Of a stretch of 64,000 bases of DNA, positions 51,829-59,575 are shown piece by piece. The DNA is from Sphingobium sp. SCG-1 (lineage in GTDB: Bacteria; Pseudomonadota; Alphaproteobacteria; Sphingomonadales; Sphingomonadaceae): contig NZ_CP026372.1 of assembly GCF_002953135.1 (NCBI RefSeq), positions 1 to 64,000 on the forward strand, in the 5' to 3' direction. The position numbers and the translations under genes were made by a program. Positions within the stretch are counted from its first letter, which is position 1. Every line of letters begins with the position of its first letter. The notes beneath the pieces are model-generated. The model was not told where the DNA came from. It did no database searches and saw only the letters and a list, made by a program, of their open reading frames with translations.

Positions 51829-51984
51829 ACTTCACGTCCTGATTGGGAAGCACGCCTGTTTCTGTCGCAGGATAGCCCACAGGTGCCGCTCGTCGCGGCA
51901 TGATGCGGGATGCCATGCAGAGAGCGGCTCCCGGACGGTAGGGGTGGACGAAAACGTCCATTCGTAAACGATAGGAGAAGTTGC

Positions 51985-52632
51985 ATGAACAAGTTCATAC
52001 TGTTGACTTCGGCGGCGCTGCTGACGGCGTCGGCTTCGCTTTCCACGGCACAGACCGGGTCGGGAGGCACTACGGGCGGGACCGGCACGACATCCGGCAG
52101 CGGAACCACTGGCGGCAGCGGAACCACTGGCGGCAGCGGAACCACTGGATCGACAGGTTCGGCTGGCGGGTCGATGGGTTCGGGTTCGGCAGGGTCCGGC
52201 ACCATGGGCAGCACCCCTCCGGGTGATGCGGGCTCCGGCTCTACCGGAACGATGGGCAGCGGCACATCGGGAAGCGGATCAACCAGCGGGTCCAGCGGCG
52301 ACATGTCCGGTGGCTCCATGGGCGGCACGGGCAGCGGATCGACCACGGGAGCGGGCGGTGACATGTCCGGCGGAGCGGCCGGTGGCATGGGAAGTGGAGC
52401 GGCCGGTGGCATGGGAAGCGGGGCGACCAGCGGCAGCGGCACGACATCTGGTTCGGGCGCGGGCGGCTCATGGACCAGCGGGAGTGGGGCCACCGGAACC
52501 GGATCAACCGGCGCCGGCGCGGGCACGAGTGGCAGCGGCAGCGCATCGGCTGGCCCTAACTCCTATCCAACCTGTTCGGCCACAGTCACTGACAATTGCA
52601 AGCAGGGCAAGGCCAAGCGGCGTCCCCGCTGA
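51985..52632 (+). CDS. Gly/Ser/Thr-rich low-complexity secreted protein
   Basis: 215 residues from ATG 51985 after TAGGAGAAG. A signal peptide (MNKFILLTSAALLTASASLS, cut near STAQ) is followed by about 165 residues made almost only of Gly, Ser, Thr and Ala with some Met. Three perfect 18-base copies encoding GSGTTG lie at 52095-52148. The C-terminus changes: SYPTCSATVTDNCKQGKAKR, with two Cys that may form a disulfide, and a basic tail. It is likely an extracytoplasmic, disordered protein. An EcfG-type promoter upstream suggests stress induction. Repeat-rich sequence of this sort varies quickly in length between strains. Confidence 0.75.
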   Translation: MNKFILLTSAALLTASASLSTAQTGSGGTTGGTGTTSGSGTTGGSGTTGGSGTTGSTGSAGGSMGSGSAGSGTMGSTPPGDAGSGSTGTMGSGTSGSGSTSGSSGDMSGGSMGGTGSGSTTGAGGDMSGGAAGGMGSGAAGGMGSGATSGSGTTSGSGAGGSWTSGSGATGTGSTGAGAGTSGSGSASAGPNSYPTCSATVTDNCKQGKAKRRPR

Positions 52633-52651
52633 TAAGATCGACTGATGCTAA

Positions 52652-52686
52652 AATGCCCCAGGCGCGCATTCCGCGCCTGGGGCATT
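52652..52686. terminator. bidirectional intrinsic terminator
   Basis: A perfect 15-pair stem (AATGCCCCAGGCGCG and its complement) with a five-base loop CATTC, flanked by TAA on one side and TATT on the other. It stands between the ends of two convergent genes (stops at 52632 and 52699) and should serve both. Confidence 0.85.
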
Positions 52687-52698
52687 TATTCGACGTGA

Positions 52699-52848
52699 TT
52701 ATAAAGATCGACGGCCGGTGAATAGCTGCCAGAGGCCGACAATCAACGCGAGCACCAGCAGGATGTGGATGAGTCCGCCTGCAATGTGGAAGGCGAAAAA
52801 GCCCAGAAGCCACAGAACAAGGAGGATGACGGCGATTGTCCAAAGCAT
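52699..52848 (-). CDS. lmo0937-type small membrane protein
   Basis: 49 residues from ATG 52848 (MLWTIAVILLVLWLLGFFAF). Two short hydrophobic segments surround the turn HIAGGLIHILLVLAL, and it ends with a short basic tail (GRRSL). This is the pattern of the lmo0937 (DUF5670) family, tiny membrane proteins often induced by stress. It stands alone, with an EcfG-type promoter about 50 bases upstream of the start and a shared terminator downstream. Confidence 0.88.
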   Translation of the reverse strand: MLWTIAVILLVLWLLGFFAFHIAGGLIHILLVLALIVGLWQLFTGRRSL

Positions 52849-52899
52849 GTGAACGTCCCTCAAAACTGCCGGCGATCATCGCAACGGCAACAATTGAGA

Positions 52900-52924
52900 A
52901 ACGTCACAGCCAGCCGATCGTTCC
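52900..52924 (-). promoter_or_regulatory. EcfG-type general stress response promoter of the lmo0937-type gene
   Basis: On the minus strand, GGAAC (52924-52920) and CGTT (52903-52900) are 16 bases apart, a full match to the EcfG consensus GGAAC-N16/17-CGTT. The expected start of transcription, near 52893, leaves a leader of about 45 bases to the ATG at 52848. Confidence 0.65.
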
Positions 52925-52978
52925 GCCTGTGCATCGACGCCAAAACTATCAAGTGCGGAAACGCACGAGACGCTCAGC

Positions 52979-53545
52979 TTATTTAGGGGCGAGCACCATC
53001 AGCATCTGTCGGCCTTCCATGCGCGGGTAGGCCTCAACCTTCGCAACTTCCACCACGTTTTCGGCCACGCGCTGCAACAGCGCCATGCCCAACTGCTGAT
53101 GCGACAATTCGCGGCCGCGGAAGCGCAGCGTGATCTTCACCTTGTCGCCTTCACCGATGAAATCGTGAACCTTCTTCATCTTCGTATCATAATCATGATC
53201 GTCGATGTTCGGACGCATTTTGATCTCCTTGATCTCCTGCGTCTTCTGGGTCTTGCGGGCGATATTCGCCTTTTTCTGGGCTTCGTACTTGAACTTGCCG
53301 ACGTCCAGGAACTTGCAGACTGGCGGATCGGCGTTCGGGGAGACTTCAACGAGGTCCAGGCCCACTTCGGCAGCCTGCTCGATCGCTTCCTGCGTAAACA
53401 TCACGCCCAGATTTTCGCCCTCTTCATCGATCACGCGGACCTTGGGAACGCTGATGAATTCATTGTAGCGGGGGCCGGATTTCGGCATCGGCGCCAATGG
53501 GCGGCGCATCATCGGGGGACGTATAGCAGACTCTCCTGTGGTCAT
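52979..53545 (-). CDS. infC: translation initiation factor IF-3
   Basis: IF-3 binds the 30S subunit, prevents premature 50S joining and checks the start codon and initiator tRNA. The N-domain (GPRYNEFI, VRVIDEEGENLGV), the Lys-rich linker (KFKYEAQKKANIARKTQKTQ) and the C-domain (IKMRPNIDDHDYDTKMKKV, RFRGRELSHQQLGMALL) are complete. The frame can start at ATG 53545, but a better Shine-Dalgarno (AGGAGAG) lies inside it, eight bases before an ATA at 53524 (I-R-P-P-M-M-R-R). IF-3 genes classically use rare start codons (AUU in E. coli) to regulate themselves, so the true start may be 53524. The gene is transcribed from the thrS side, as in many bacteria; rpmI and rplT do not follow. Confidence 0.95.
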   Translation of the reverse strand: MTTGESAIRPPMMRRPLAPMPKSGPRYNEFISVPKVRVIDEEGENLGVMFTQEAIEQAAEVGLDLVEVSPNADPPVCKFLDVGKFKYEAQKKANIARKTQKTQEIKEIKMRPNIDDHDYDTKMKKVHDFIGEGDKVKITLRFRGRELSHQQLGMALLQRVAENVVEVAKVEAYPRMEGRQMLMVLAPK

Positions 53546-53647
53546 TGAACGGACGGCTCATAGCGCCTTTTGCCAATGTCGAAAAGGCCGCATGTCCTGC
53601 TTCATGCAAGGGACAGCGGCCTGTGACATCTAAGGGACATCAGCGCC

Positions 53648-55642
53648 TTACCGCATATCGGGTGCGCGTGCCTGGTTTTCAAGTTGTGCGATTACTTCAT
53701 CGAGCGACAGCACGGCCTGAGCCTGCTCGCCAAGTGTGCGCAGCGCAACGGTGCCCTCGTCGGCCTCGCGTTTGCCGACGACCAGCAATTTCGGGACTTT
53801 TGCAAGGCTATGCTCGCGCACCTTATAATTGATCTTTTCATTGCGCAGATCGATTTCGGCGCGAATTCCGGCAGCGCGCAGCTTTTCGACCACACTTCGC
53901 GCATAGTCGTCCGCGTCGGACACGATCGTCGCCACCACCGCCTGCACAGGGGCCAGCCATAGCGGGAAACGCCCCGCATGATGCTCAATCAGGATGCCGA
54001 TGAAGCGTTCGAATGTGCCCAAAATGGCGCGATGGAGCATCACAGGGCGATGCTTTTCGCCGTCTTCGCCCACATAGCTGGCGTCGAGTCGTTCGGGCAG
54101 CACATAGTCCAACTGGATCGTCCCGCATTGCCACGTCCGCCCGATTGCATCGGTCAGATGGAATTCCAGCTTAGGCGAATAGAATGCGCCTTCACCGGGC
54201 AGTTCTTCCCAGCCATATTCAGGACCGGCGCGGCCAGCCTGCGCCACCGCGTCGCGCAGGCTCTGCTCGGCCTTGTCCCACATCTCCTCGGTGCCGAAGC
54301 GCTTCTCGGGCCGTAGCGCCAGCTTGATGGCGTAGCTTTCGAACCCGAGATCCTTGTATACGGTATCGAGCAAGTCGCAGAACAGCCGCACTTCCTCGAC
54401 GATCTGGTCCTCGCGGCAGAAGATATGCGCGTCGTCCTGCGTAAACTGGCGCACGCGCATGATGCCGTGCAGCGCACCATGGGGTTCGTTGCGATGACAG
54501 CAGCCGAACTCCGCCAGCCGCATCGGCAAATCGCGATAGCTCTTGATGCCCTGCCGGAAGATCAGGACGTGCGCAGGGCAATTCATGGGCTTTAGCGCCA
54601 TCAGGTCGGCATCGCCAGATAGCACCGGGCCTTCATCCTCGGCGTTCGGAATCTCGTCGGGCACCACGAACATATTCTCGCGATACTTGCCCCAGTGGCC
54701 GGACTGCTCCCACTGACGCGCGTCCATCAACTGCGGCGTCCTCACTTCGCGATAACCCGCGGCGTCCAGCTTGCGACGCATATACGCCTCCAGCTGACGC
54801 CAGACGATATAGCCCTTCGGATGCCAGAAGACGGAACCCTGCGCTTCGCTCTGGAGGTGAAACAGGTCCATTTCCTGCGCGATCTTGCGATGATCGCGCT
54901 TGGCCGCTTCCTCAAGGCGCAGGAGATGCGCGTCGAGCTGCTTCTTGTTGAGCCAACCAGTGCCGTAGATGCGGGAAAGCATCGCGTTCTTCTGGTCGCC
55001 GCGCCAGTATGCGCCAGAGACGCGCGTCAGCTTGAATGCCTGCGGATCGACCTTGCCCGTTGAGGCCAGATGCGGTCCCCGGCACATGTCGAGCCATTCG
55101 CCACCCGACGTATAGACAGTCAGTTCCTCGCCCTCGGGCAATTCCGCCGCCCATTCGGCCTTGAACGTCTCACCCGCGGCCTGCCAGCGCGCGATCAGAT
55201 CCTCGCGCGACCACACTTCGCGGCGCAGCGGCTTGTCGGCGGCGATGATCTTGCGCATTGCCTCCTCGATGACGGGCAGATCTTCGTCCGTGAAGGGACG
55301 GTCCTTCGGCGCGAAGTCATAATAGAAACCATCGTCCGTGGACGGCCCGAAGGTGATCTGCGTCCCCGGAAACACCGCCTGCACCGCCTCGGCCAATATG
55401 TGTGCATAATCGTGCCGCACCAGTTCCAGCGCTTCCGCCTCATCGCGCGCGGTAATCAGCGCAAGCTGCGCGTCCTGCTCCAACGGGCGCAGTAAGTCAC
55501 GCACTTCGCCGTCGACGCGCGCGGCGAGTGCAGCCTTGGCAAGGCCCGGCCCGATCGCCGCTGCAATTTCCGCCGGCGTAGTGCCGGGCGCAACTTCGCG
55601 CACGGAACCATCGGGCAGGCTGATCTTGAGCAACTGGGACAT
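53648..55642 (-). CDS. thrS: threonyl-tRNA synthetase
   Basis: 664 residues, class II synthetase. Order: TGS domain (about 1-62, LPDGSVREVAPGTTPAEIA); editing domain with the metal-binding HDYAHILAEAV (about 77-87) and the later CRGPHLASTG (about 185-194); catalytic core with MNCPAHVLIFR, FRYE-like FGCCHRNEPHGALHGIMRVR, and the zinc ligand Cys/His residues; anticodon-binding domain (about 555-655, PVQAVVATIVSDADDYARSV, then AGIRAEIDLRNEKINYKVRE). It lies 102 bases before infC on the same strand, the classic thrS-infC arrangement. I see no T-box-like leader upstream. Confidence 0.97.
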   Translation of the reverse strand: MSQLLKISLPDGSVREVAPGTTPAEIAAAIGPGLAKAALAARVDGEVRDLLRPLEQDAQLALITARDEAEALELVRHDYAHILAEAVQAVFPGTQITFGPSTDDGFYYDFAPKDRPFTDEDLPVIEEAMRKIIAADKPLRREVWSREDLIARWQAAGETFKAEWAAELPEGEELTVYTSGGEWLDMCRGPHLASTGKVDPQAFKLTRVSGAYWRGDQKNAMLSRIYGTGWLNKKQLDAHLLRLEEAAKRDHRKIAQEMDLFHLQSEAQGSVFWHPKGYIVWRQLEAYMRRKLDAAGYREVRTPQLMDARQWEQSGHWGKYRENMFVVPDEIPNAEDEGPVLSGDADLMALKPMNCPAHVLIFRQGIKSYRDLPMRLAEFGCCHRNEPHGALHGIMRVRQFTQDDAHIFCREDQIVEEVRLFCDLLDTVYKDLGFESYAIKLALRPEKRFGTEEMWDKAEQSLRDAVAQAGRAGPEYGWEELPGEGAFYSPKLEFHLTDAIGRTWQCGTIQLDYVLPERLDASYVGEDGEKHRPVMLHRAILGTFERFIGILIEHHAGRFPLWLAPVQAVVATIVSDADDYARSVVEKLRAAGIRAEIDLRNEKINYKVREHSLAKVPKLLVVGKREADEGTVALRTLGEQAQAVLSLDEVIAQLENQARAPDMR

Positions 55643-55751
55643 GAGGACGGCGGGGCCTTATATGCAAGGAAATCGGGACGCTTGCATGTGTCCAGCGGGA
55701 GCCGTGAAGTCAAGGCTGGTATCGGAATGCCGGGAATGGAGGCGCAGACGC

Positions 55752-56132
55752 CTAGGCTGTCTGGTCGCGCTCCTCCCCGGTCAGTAGCCAATGTTCAGCA
55801 TCTTCCCCGTGGTCGAACAGCATAGCCTGATCCCGAACCAGGATACGGCGTGTCTGCATGCGGGAGAGCGAACTACCAGTAATGACCGCCACGCGCTTGG
55901 CCTTGAGCGGCAGATTCCCAATCAGGGTCTGAAATGCGGAAACGACATCCTGCGCCTGCAATGCGCACTGGGAAGTGTCGACATAAAGAAGATGCTCACC
56001 GCTGCGGCACACCATAGTGGCAGCGGCAGCCTGTAGGTCAGCCCCGAATGCCGCGACTTCCTCCACAGAGAAGAAACCTTGCAATTGTGCGCGGATCAGC
56101 TTTCGCGTGTAATCGGCCTGAAAAGTATACAT
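55752..56132 (-). CDS. STAS/SpoIIAA-like small protein
   Basis: 126 residues, no signal peptide. It begins with paired strands (MYTFQADYTRKLIRAQLQGF) and then alternates helix and strand (VEEVAAFGADLQAAAATMV, EHLLYVDTSQCALQAQDVV), a SpoIIAA/STAS-like order. The C-terminal half (RVAVITGSSLSRMQTRRILV, DAEHWLLTGEERDQ) is also typical of SpoIIAA-like domains found alone in proteobacteria. Function unknown; it may be a phosphoprotein or lipid-binding switch. It is divergent from the alpha/beta hydrolase at 56230. Confidence 0.6.
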   Translation of the reverse strand: MYTFQADYTRKLIRAQLQGFFSVEEVAAFGADLQAAAATMVCRSGEHLLYVDTSQCALQAQDVVSAFQTLIGNLPLKAKRVAVITGSSLSRMQTRRILVRDQAMLFDHGEDAEHWLLTGEERDQTA

Positions 56133-56229
56133 CGCTTTACTCCCACAACGTGAATAGAAGAGCGTTCATTTCCAGTGCGTTAAAGTCACCGCTCGAATTT
56201 TGCGCAAAGCTAAGACATAAGTCTAATCC

Positions 56230-56979
56230 ATGATCGAAAGAGCGCCCTTGCAATATCTTGCCCGTAGCGGTGGCCTGCGTCTCGCCTATCGGATGCGCGT
56301 CGGCTGCGGGCTAACGATAGTCTTCCTCCCCGGCTACATGTCCGACATGGAGGGGGGAAAGGCGCTCGCACTGGACGAATGGGCCGGTGGTCAGGGGCGA
56401 GCGATGCTCCGGCTCGACTATTCGGGTAATGGCGCGAGCGACGGCAGCTTTGCCGATGGGACGCTGGAGATCTGGCGCGACGACGTGCTGTTCCTTATCG
56501 ATCGCCTCGTCGAGGGGCCGGTGGTGCTGGTCGGATCGTCGATGGGAGGATGGCTGGCGCTGCTGGTGGCACTCGCGATTCCAGAGAGAGTGGTGGGGAT
56601 CGTCGGCATTGCGGCCGCCCCGGACTTCACTGAATGGGGCTTCAGCGACGCACAGAAAACGCAGCTTCATGATGCCGGCCGGATTGTTGAGGACACGCCT
56701 TATGGCGATCAGCCGTATGTGACGACGTTGGCTTTCTGGCAGTCGGGGCAAGCCCATCTGCTGCTCGGCGCTCCTATCGCTCTCGATTGCCCGGTGCGGC
56801 TGTTGCAGGGACAGGCGGACCTCGATGTGCCATGGTCCTTGGCGCTAGACATTGCCGCCGCGTTGCGTTCATCCGACGTGCAGGCCCTGTTGATTAAGGA
56901 CGGCGATCATCGCCTTTCGCGCGATGCCGATATCGCCCGCCTGATAGAGGCGGTCGCGAACCTGCCGGAGCCAACATGA
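56230..56979 (+). CDS. alpha/beta hydrolase, ABHD10-like
   Basis: 249 residues, no signal peptide, so cytoplasmic. The layout is an initial strand TIVFLPGYMSDMEGGKAL (oxyanion hole), LRLDYSGNGASDG, the nucleophile elbow in VLVGSSMGGWLALLVALA, an acidic strand LLQGQADLDVPW, and the catalytic His in LIKDGDHRLSRDADI. The LDYSG-x-G-x-S and GSSMGGW patterns match the ABHD10 group (palmitoyl-protein thioesterase / acyl-glucuronide esterase) and its bacterial relatives. The end overlaps the next gene (ATGA), so the TPR protein is co-translated. Confidence 0.85.
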   Translation: MIERAPLQYLARSGGLRLAYRMRVGCGLTIVFLPGYMSDMEGGKALALDEWAGGQGRAMLRLDYSGNGASDGSFADGTLEIWRDDVLFLIDRLVEGPVVLVGSSMGGWLALLVALAIPERVVGIVGIAAAPDFTEWGFSDAQKTQLHDAGRIVEDTPYGDQPYVTTLAFWQSGQAHLLLGAPIALDCPVRLLQGQADLDVPWSLALDIAAALRSSDVQALLIKDGDHRLSRDADIARLIEAVANLPEPT

Positions 56980-57833
56980 TCTTTGCCGCCCTTTTAGCGC
57001 TACAGGGCTACAGCCCGGAAACGAACGCCGTGATGGATCGCGCCCGTCGGGAAGCGGCGGCGGCACGTGCGGCGGAGGCCAAGCCCACCACGCCGCCCAA
57101 GTTGCCGATGCTTGTCGAGGTTGCGAAGAAATTTCAGGCTTGCCTAGATGCGGCCAACACCGACCCGGACGCAGGCATACGCTTCGCCAATTCGTGGCGG
57201 CTGGACGGGGGCGCGTTTCATGCGCGGCAGTGCCTTGGGTGTAGCTATGCGAAGGCGGAGCGGTGGGCGCCCGCGATGGTGTCCTTCGAACAGGCCGCCG
57301 ACGAGGCCGAACGCGCAGGGGATGTGCCGAGCGGCGCTAGACTGTGGGCCCAGGCGGGTAACGCAGCGCTGGCAAGTGGAGACGCGGCAAAGGCGCGCAG
57401 CTATTTCGACGCTGCGATCGCGCGCGGCCTGCCGCCCGGCGCGGAGAAGGGCGAAGCGTATCTGGATCGCGCTCGTACGTTCGTCTCGCTCGGCGATCTT
57501 GCCGCTGCGCGCAGCGACCTCGATGTAGCGCTTGACGAGGTGCCGCGCGATCCGCTCGCCTGGCTGTTATCGGCGACACTGGCGCGACGGGCGGGGCAGA
57601 TGGACCTCGCGCAGTCGCATGTCGCCCGCGCCGTGCAGATGTCGCCGGACGATGCCTCGGTCGCGCTGGAGGAAGGCAATATCGCAATTCTGACGAATCA
57701 CGCCGATGTCGCCCAGTCCGCGTGGCAACGCGCTGTGCGGCTTTCGGCGCAGAGCAATGCAGGCCGCGCCGCGGCGGATAATCTCAGCCGCCTGGGCGCC
57801 TCCGCGCCTGCTGCCGAAAAAACGCCGCGCTGA
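56976..57833 (+). CDS. TPR-repeat protein, probably exported
   Basis: 285 residues. The first 12 residues (MIFAALLALQGY) are a short hydrophobic start, possibly a signal. Residues about 20-60 are Ala/Lys-rich. From about 90 to 265 there are tetratricopeptide-like helix pairs (for example WAPAMVSFEQAADEAERAG, AYLDRARTFVSLGDLAAARS, and AWQRAVRLSAQSNAG). Such solenoids bind other proteins. The gene overlaps the hydrolase stop by four bases. Two Cys lie close together in ARQCLGCSYAKAER. Partner unknown. Confidence 0.8.
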   Translation: MIFAALLALQGYSPETNAVMDRARREAAAARAAEAKPTTPPKLPMLVEVAKKFQACLDAANTDPDAGIRFANSWRLDGGAFHARQCLGCSYAKAERWAPAMVSFEQAADEAERAGDVPSGARLWAQAGNAALASGDAAKARSYFDAAIARGLPPGAEKGEAYLDRARTFVSLGDLAAARSDLDVALDEVPRDPLAWLLSATLARRAGQMDLAQSHVARAVQMSPDDASVALEEGNIAILTNHADVAQSAWQRAVRLSAQSNAGRAAADNLSRLGASAPAAEKTPR

Positions 57834-57999
57834 GCACGCAATATACTGCCATAAAAGTGCGATTCAGGCGTCTACTTCACTGTCATGATCGCACGTCTTT
57901 CGCCGATGACATGCATTGCAGCTCTTCCATGGGGCCGTGCGCGATCTTATTTGTCGTGCTGACCGCATATGCTGAATCGCTAGACCGGACGGAACCATA

Positions 58000-58416
58000 A
58001 TGCCGAAATATCTTCACACCATGATCCGCGTGACTGACATCGACGCGACGGTTCGCTTCTTCAACCTTCTCGGGCTGGAGGAGCAGAAACGGTTCGATAG
58101 CGAGCAGGGGCGTTATACACTCGTGTTTCTCGCCGCTCCGGGTGACGAAGCGGCCCAGGTCGAACTGACCTACAACTGGGATACCCAGGAATATGATGGC
58201 GGCCGCAATTTTGGCCATCTCGCCTACCGCGTCGAGAATATCTACGACACCTGCCAGCGGCTGATGGATGCGGGCGTGGCGATCAACCGCCCGCCGCGCG
58301 ACGGCCATATGGCGTTCGTGCGGACGCCGGACAATATCTCGATCGAGTTGTTGCAGGACGGGCATCTGGAACCCGCCGAGCCGTGGGTTAGCATGCCCAA
58401 CACCGGAAGCTGGTAA
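58000..58416 (+). CDS. gloA: lactoylglutathione lyase (glyoxalase I)
   Basis: Isomerises the methylglyoxal-glutathione hemithioacetal to S-lactoylglutathione. 138 residues, VOC fold. The four metal ligands match the E. coli enzyme: His6 (YLHTMIRV), Glu55 (AQVELTYNW), His73 (NFGHLAYRV), Glu116 (ISIELLQ). It is followed after five bases by glyoxalase II, giving a complete detoxification pair in one transcript. Confidence 0.96.
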   Translation: MPKYLHTMIRVTDIDATVRFFNLLGLEEQKRFDSEQGRYTLVFLAAPGDEAAQVELTYNWDTQEYDGGRNFGHLAYRVENIYDTCQRLMDAGVAINRPPRDGHMAFVRTPDNISIELLQDGHLEPAEPWVSMPNTGSW

Positions 58417-58421
58417 GCATT

Positions 58422-59147
58422 ATGGCACTGGAGATCGCGCGCTTACCGGTGCTGTCCGACAATTACGTCTGGCTGATGCACGATCCGGATAGCCGCGAAA
58501 CGGTCGTCATCGATCCGTCCGTGGCAGAGCCGGTTCTGGAAGCGGCCGCAGAGCGGGGCTGGACCATCACCCAGATTTGGAACACGCACTGGCACGGCGA
58601 TCACACGGGCGGCAACGCGGCTATCAAGGCCGCGACGGGTTGCACCATCACAGGCCCGGCGGCGGAGGCGGCGAAGATCCCGACGCTGGACCGCACCGTG
58701 GCGGAAGGCGATCAGGTGTCTATCGGCGGCCATAAGGCCAAAGTGCTTGAGGTGCCCGCCCATACGGCAGGGCATATTGCCTATCATCTTGCCGATGATG
58801 CGGTCGTGTTCGTCGGCGATACGTTGTTTGCGATGGGATGCGGGCGGCTTTTCGAAGGCACGCCAGCCCAGATGTTCGTCAATATGCAGCGACTGAAGGC
58901 GCTGCCCGAAGACACGACGGTGTACTGCGCGCACGAATACACACAATCCAACGGGCGTTTCGCGCTGGTCGCGGAGCCGGATAATGCAGCTATTCGCGAG
59001 CGGATGGCCAATGTCGATGCGGCCCGCTCCCGCAGCGAGCCTACCGTTCCGACGACGATCGCACAGGAGCGCGCCACCAATGTATTCATGCGAGCGCGCG
59101 ACGCCGAACATCTAAGGCAACTACGAGCCGCCAAGGATTCCTTCTGA
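58422..59147 (+). CDS. gloB: hydroxyacylglutathione hydrolase (glyoxalase II)
   Basis: Hydrolyses S-lactoylglutathione to D-lactate and glutathione. 241 residues, metallo-beta-lactamase fold. The binuclear metal site is set by NTHWHGDHTGG (H-x-H-x-D-H), a downstream His in AHTAGHIAYHL, and the Asp in VFVGDTLFAMGCGRLFEG; YCAHEYTQSNGRFAL supplies the last His. The C-terminal helical domain is family-typical. It follows gloA directly; the secreted DUF6491-like gene follows after 19 bases. Confidence 0.96.
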   Translation: MALEIARLPVLSDNYVWLMHDPDSRETVVIDPSVAEPVLEAAAERGWTITQIWNTHWHGDHTGGNAAIKAATGCTITGPAAEAAKIPTLDRTVAEGDQVSIGGHKAKVLEVPAHTAGHIAYHLADDAVVFVGDTLFAMGCGRLFEGTPAQMFVNMQRLKALPEDTTVYCAHEYTQSNGRFALVAEPDNAAIRERMANVDAARSRSEPTVPTTIAQERATNVFMRARDAEHLRQLRAAKDSF

Positions 59148-59166
59148 CGATCGGGAGCATTTCGCG

Positions 59167-59568
59167 ATGAAAAGCCTGTTAGCCTTGGTGCTGATATCGT
59201 TGGTTTCCAGTACCGCCGCGGTGGCGCGTCCGTCGTTAAGCCTTCGTAACACCGAAGTGCTGAACAAGGCATTGGAAGGAAAGACACCCGGTCCGCCGGT
59301 CCGGTGCGTCAGTCGCGATCTGCTCAACGACATGCGGTCCGTGGGGAATAGCATAATGCTGTACCGGGTGGGGCCGAAGCTCACCTATCGGAACGATCTG
59401 GGCGGGCAATGCCATGGCCTTGGTTCGGACGGCATTCCCGTGCTGCAAAGCTTTGGCGGCGAATATTGCCGCGGAGACATCATCCGGATCGCCGATCGGC
59501 AGACAGGAGGTTTTCGCGGAAGCTGCGTGCTCGGGCCGTTCGTACCTTATCGCGCGTCTGCGAAATAA
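59167..59568 (+). CDS. secreted DUF6491-like protein
   Basis: 133 residues. The signal peptide (MKSLLALVLISLVSSTAAVA) is followed by a small domain with four Cys in a conserved order: VRCVSRD, GGQCHGLGSD, EYCRGDIIRI and GSCVLGPFVPY. The C-G-x-D and C-x-L-G-x-F-x-P pattern resembles DUF6491, a small exported family of unknown role common in sphingomonads. Disulfide bonds are likely in the periplasm. It may share the gloAB transcript. Confidence 0.75.
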   Translation: MKSLLALVLISLVSSTAAVARPSLSLRNTEVLNKALEGKTPGPPVRCVSRDLLNDMRSVGNSIMLYRVGPKLTYRNDLGGQCHGLGSDGIPVLQSFGGEYCRGDIIRIADRQTGGFRGSCVLGPFVPYRASAK

Positions 59569-59575
59569 GCCGCGG

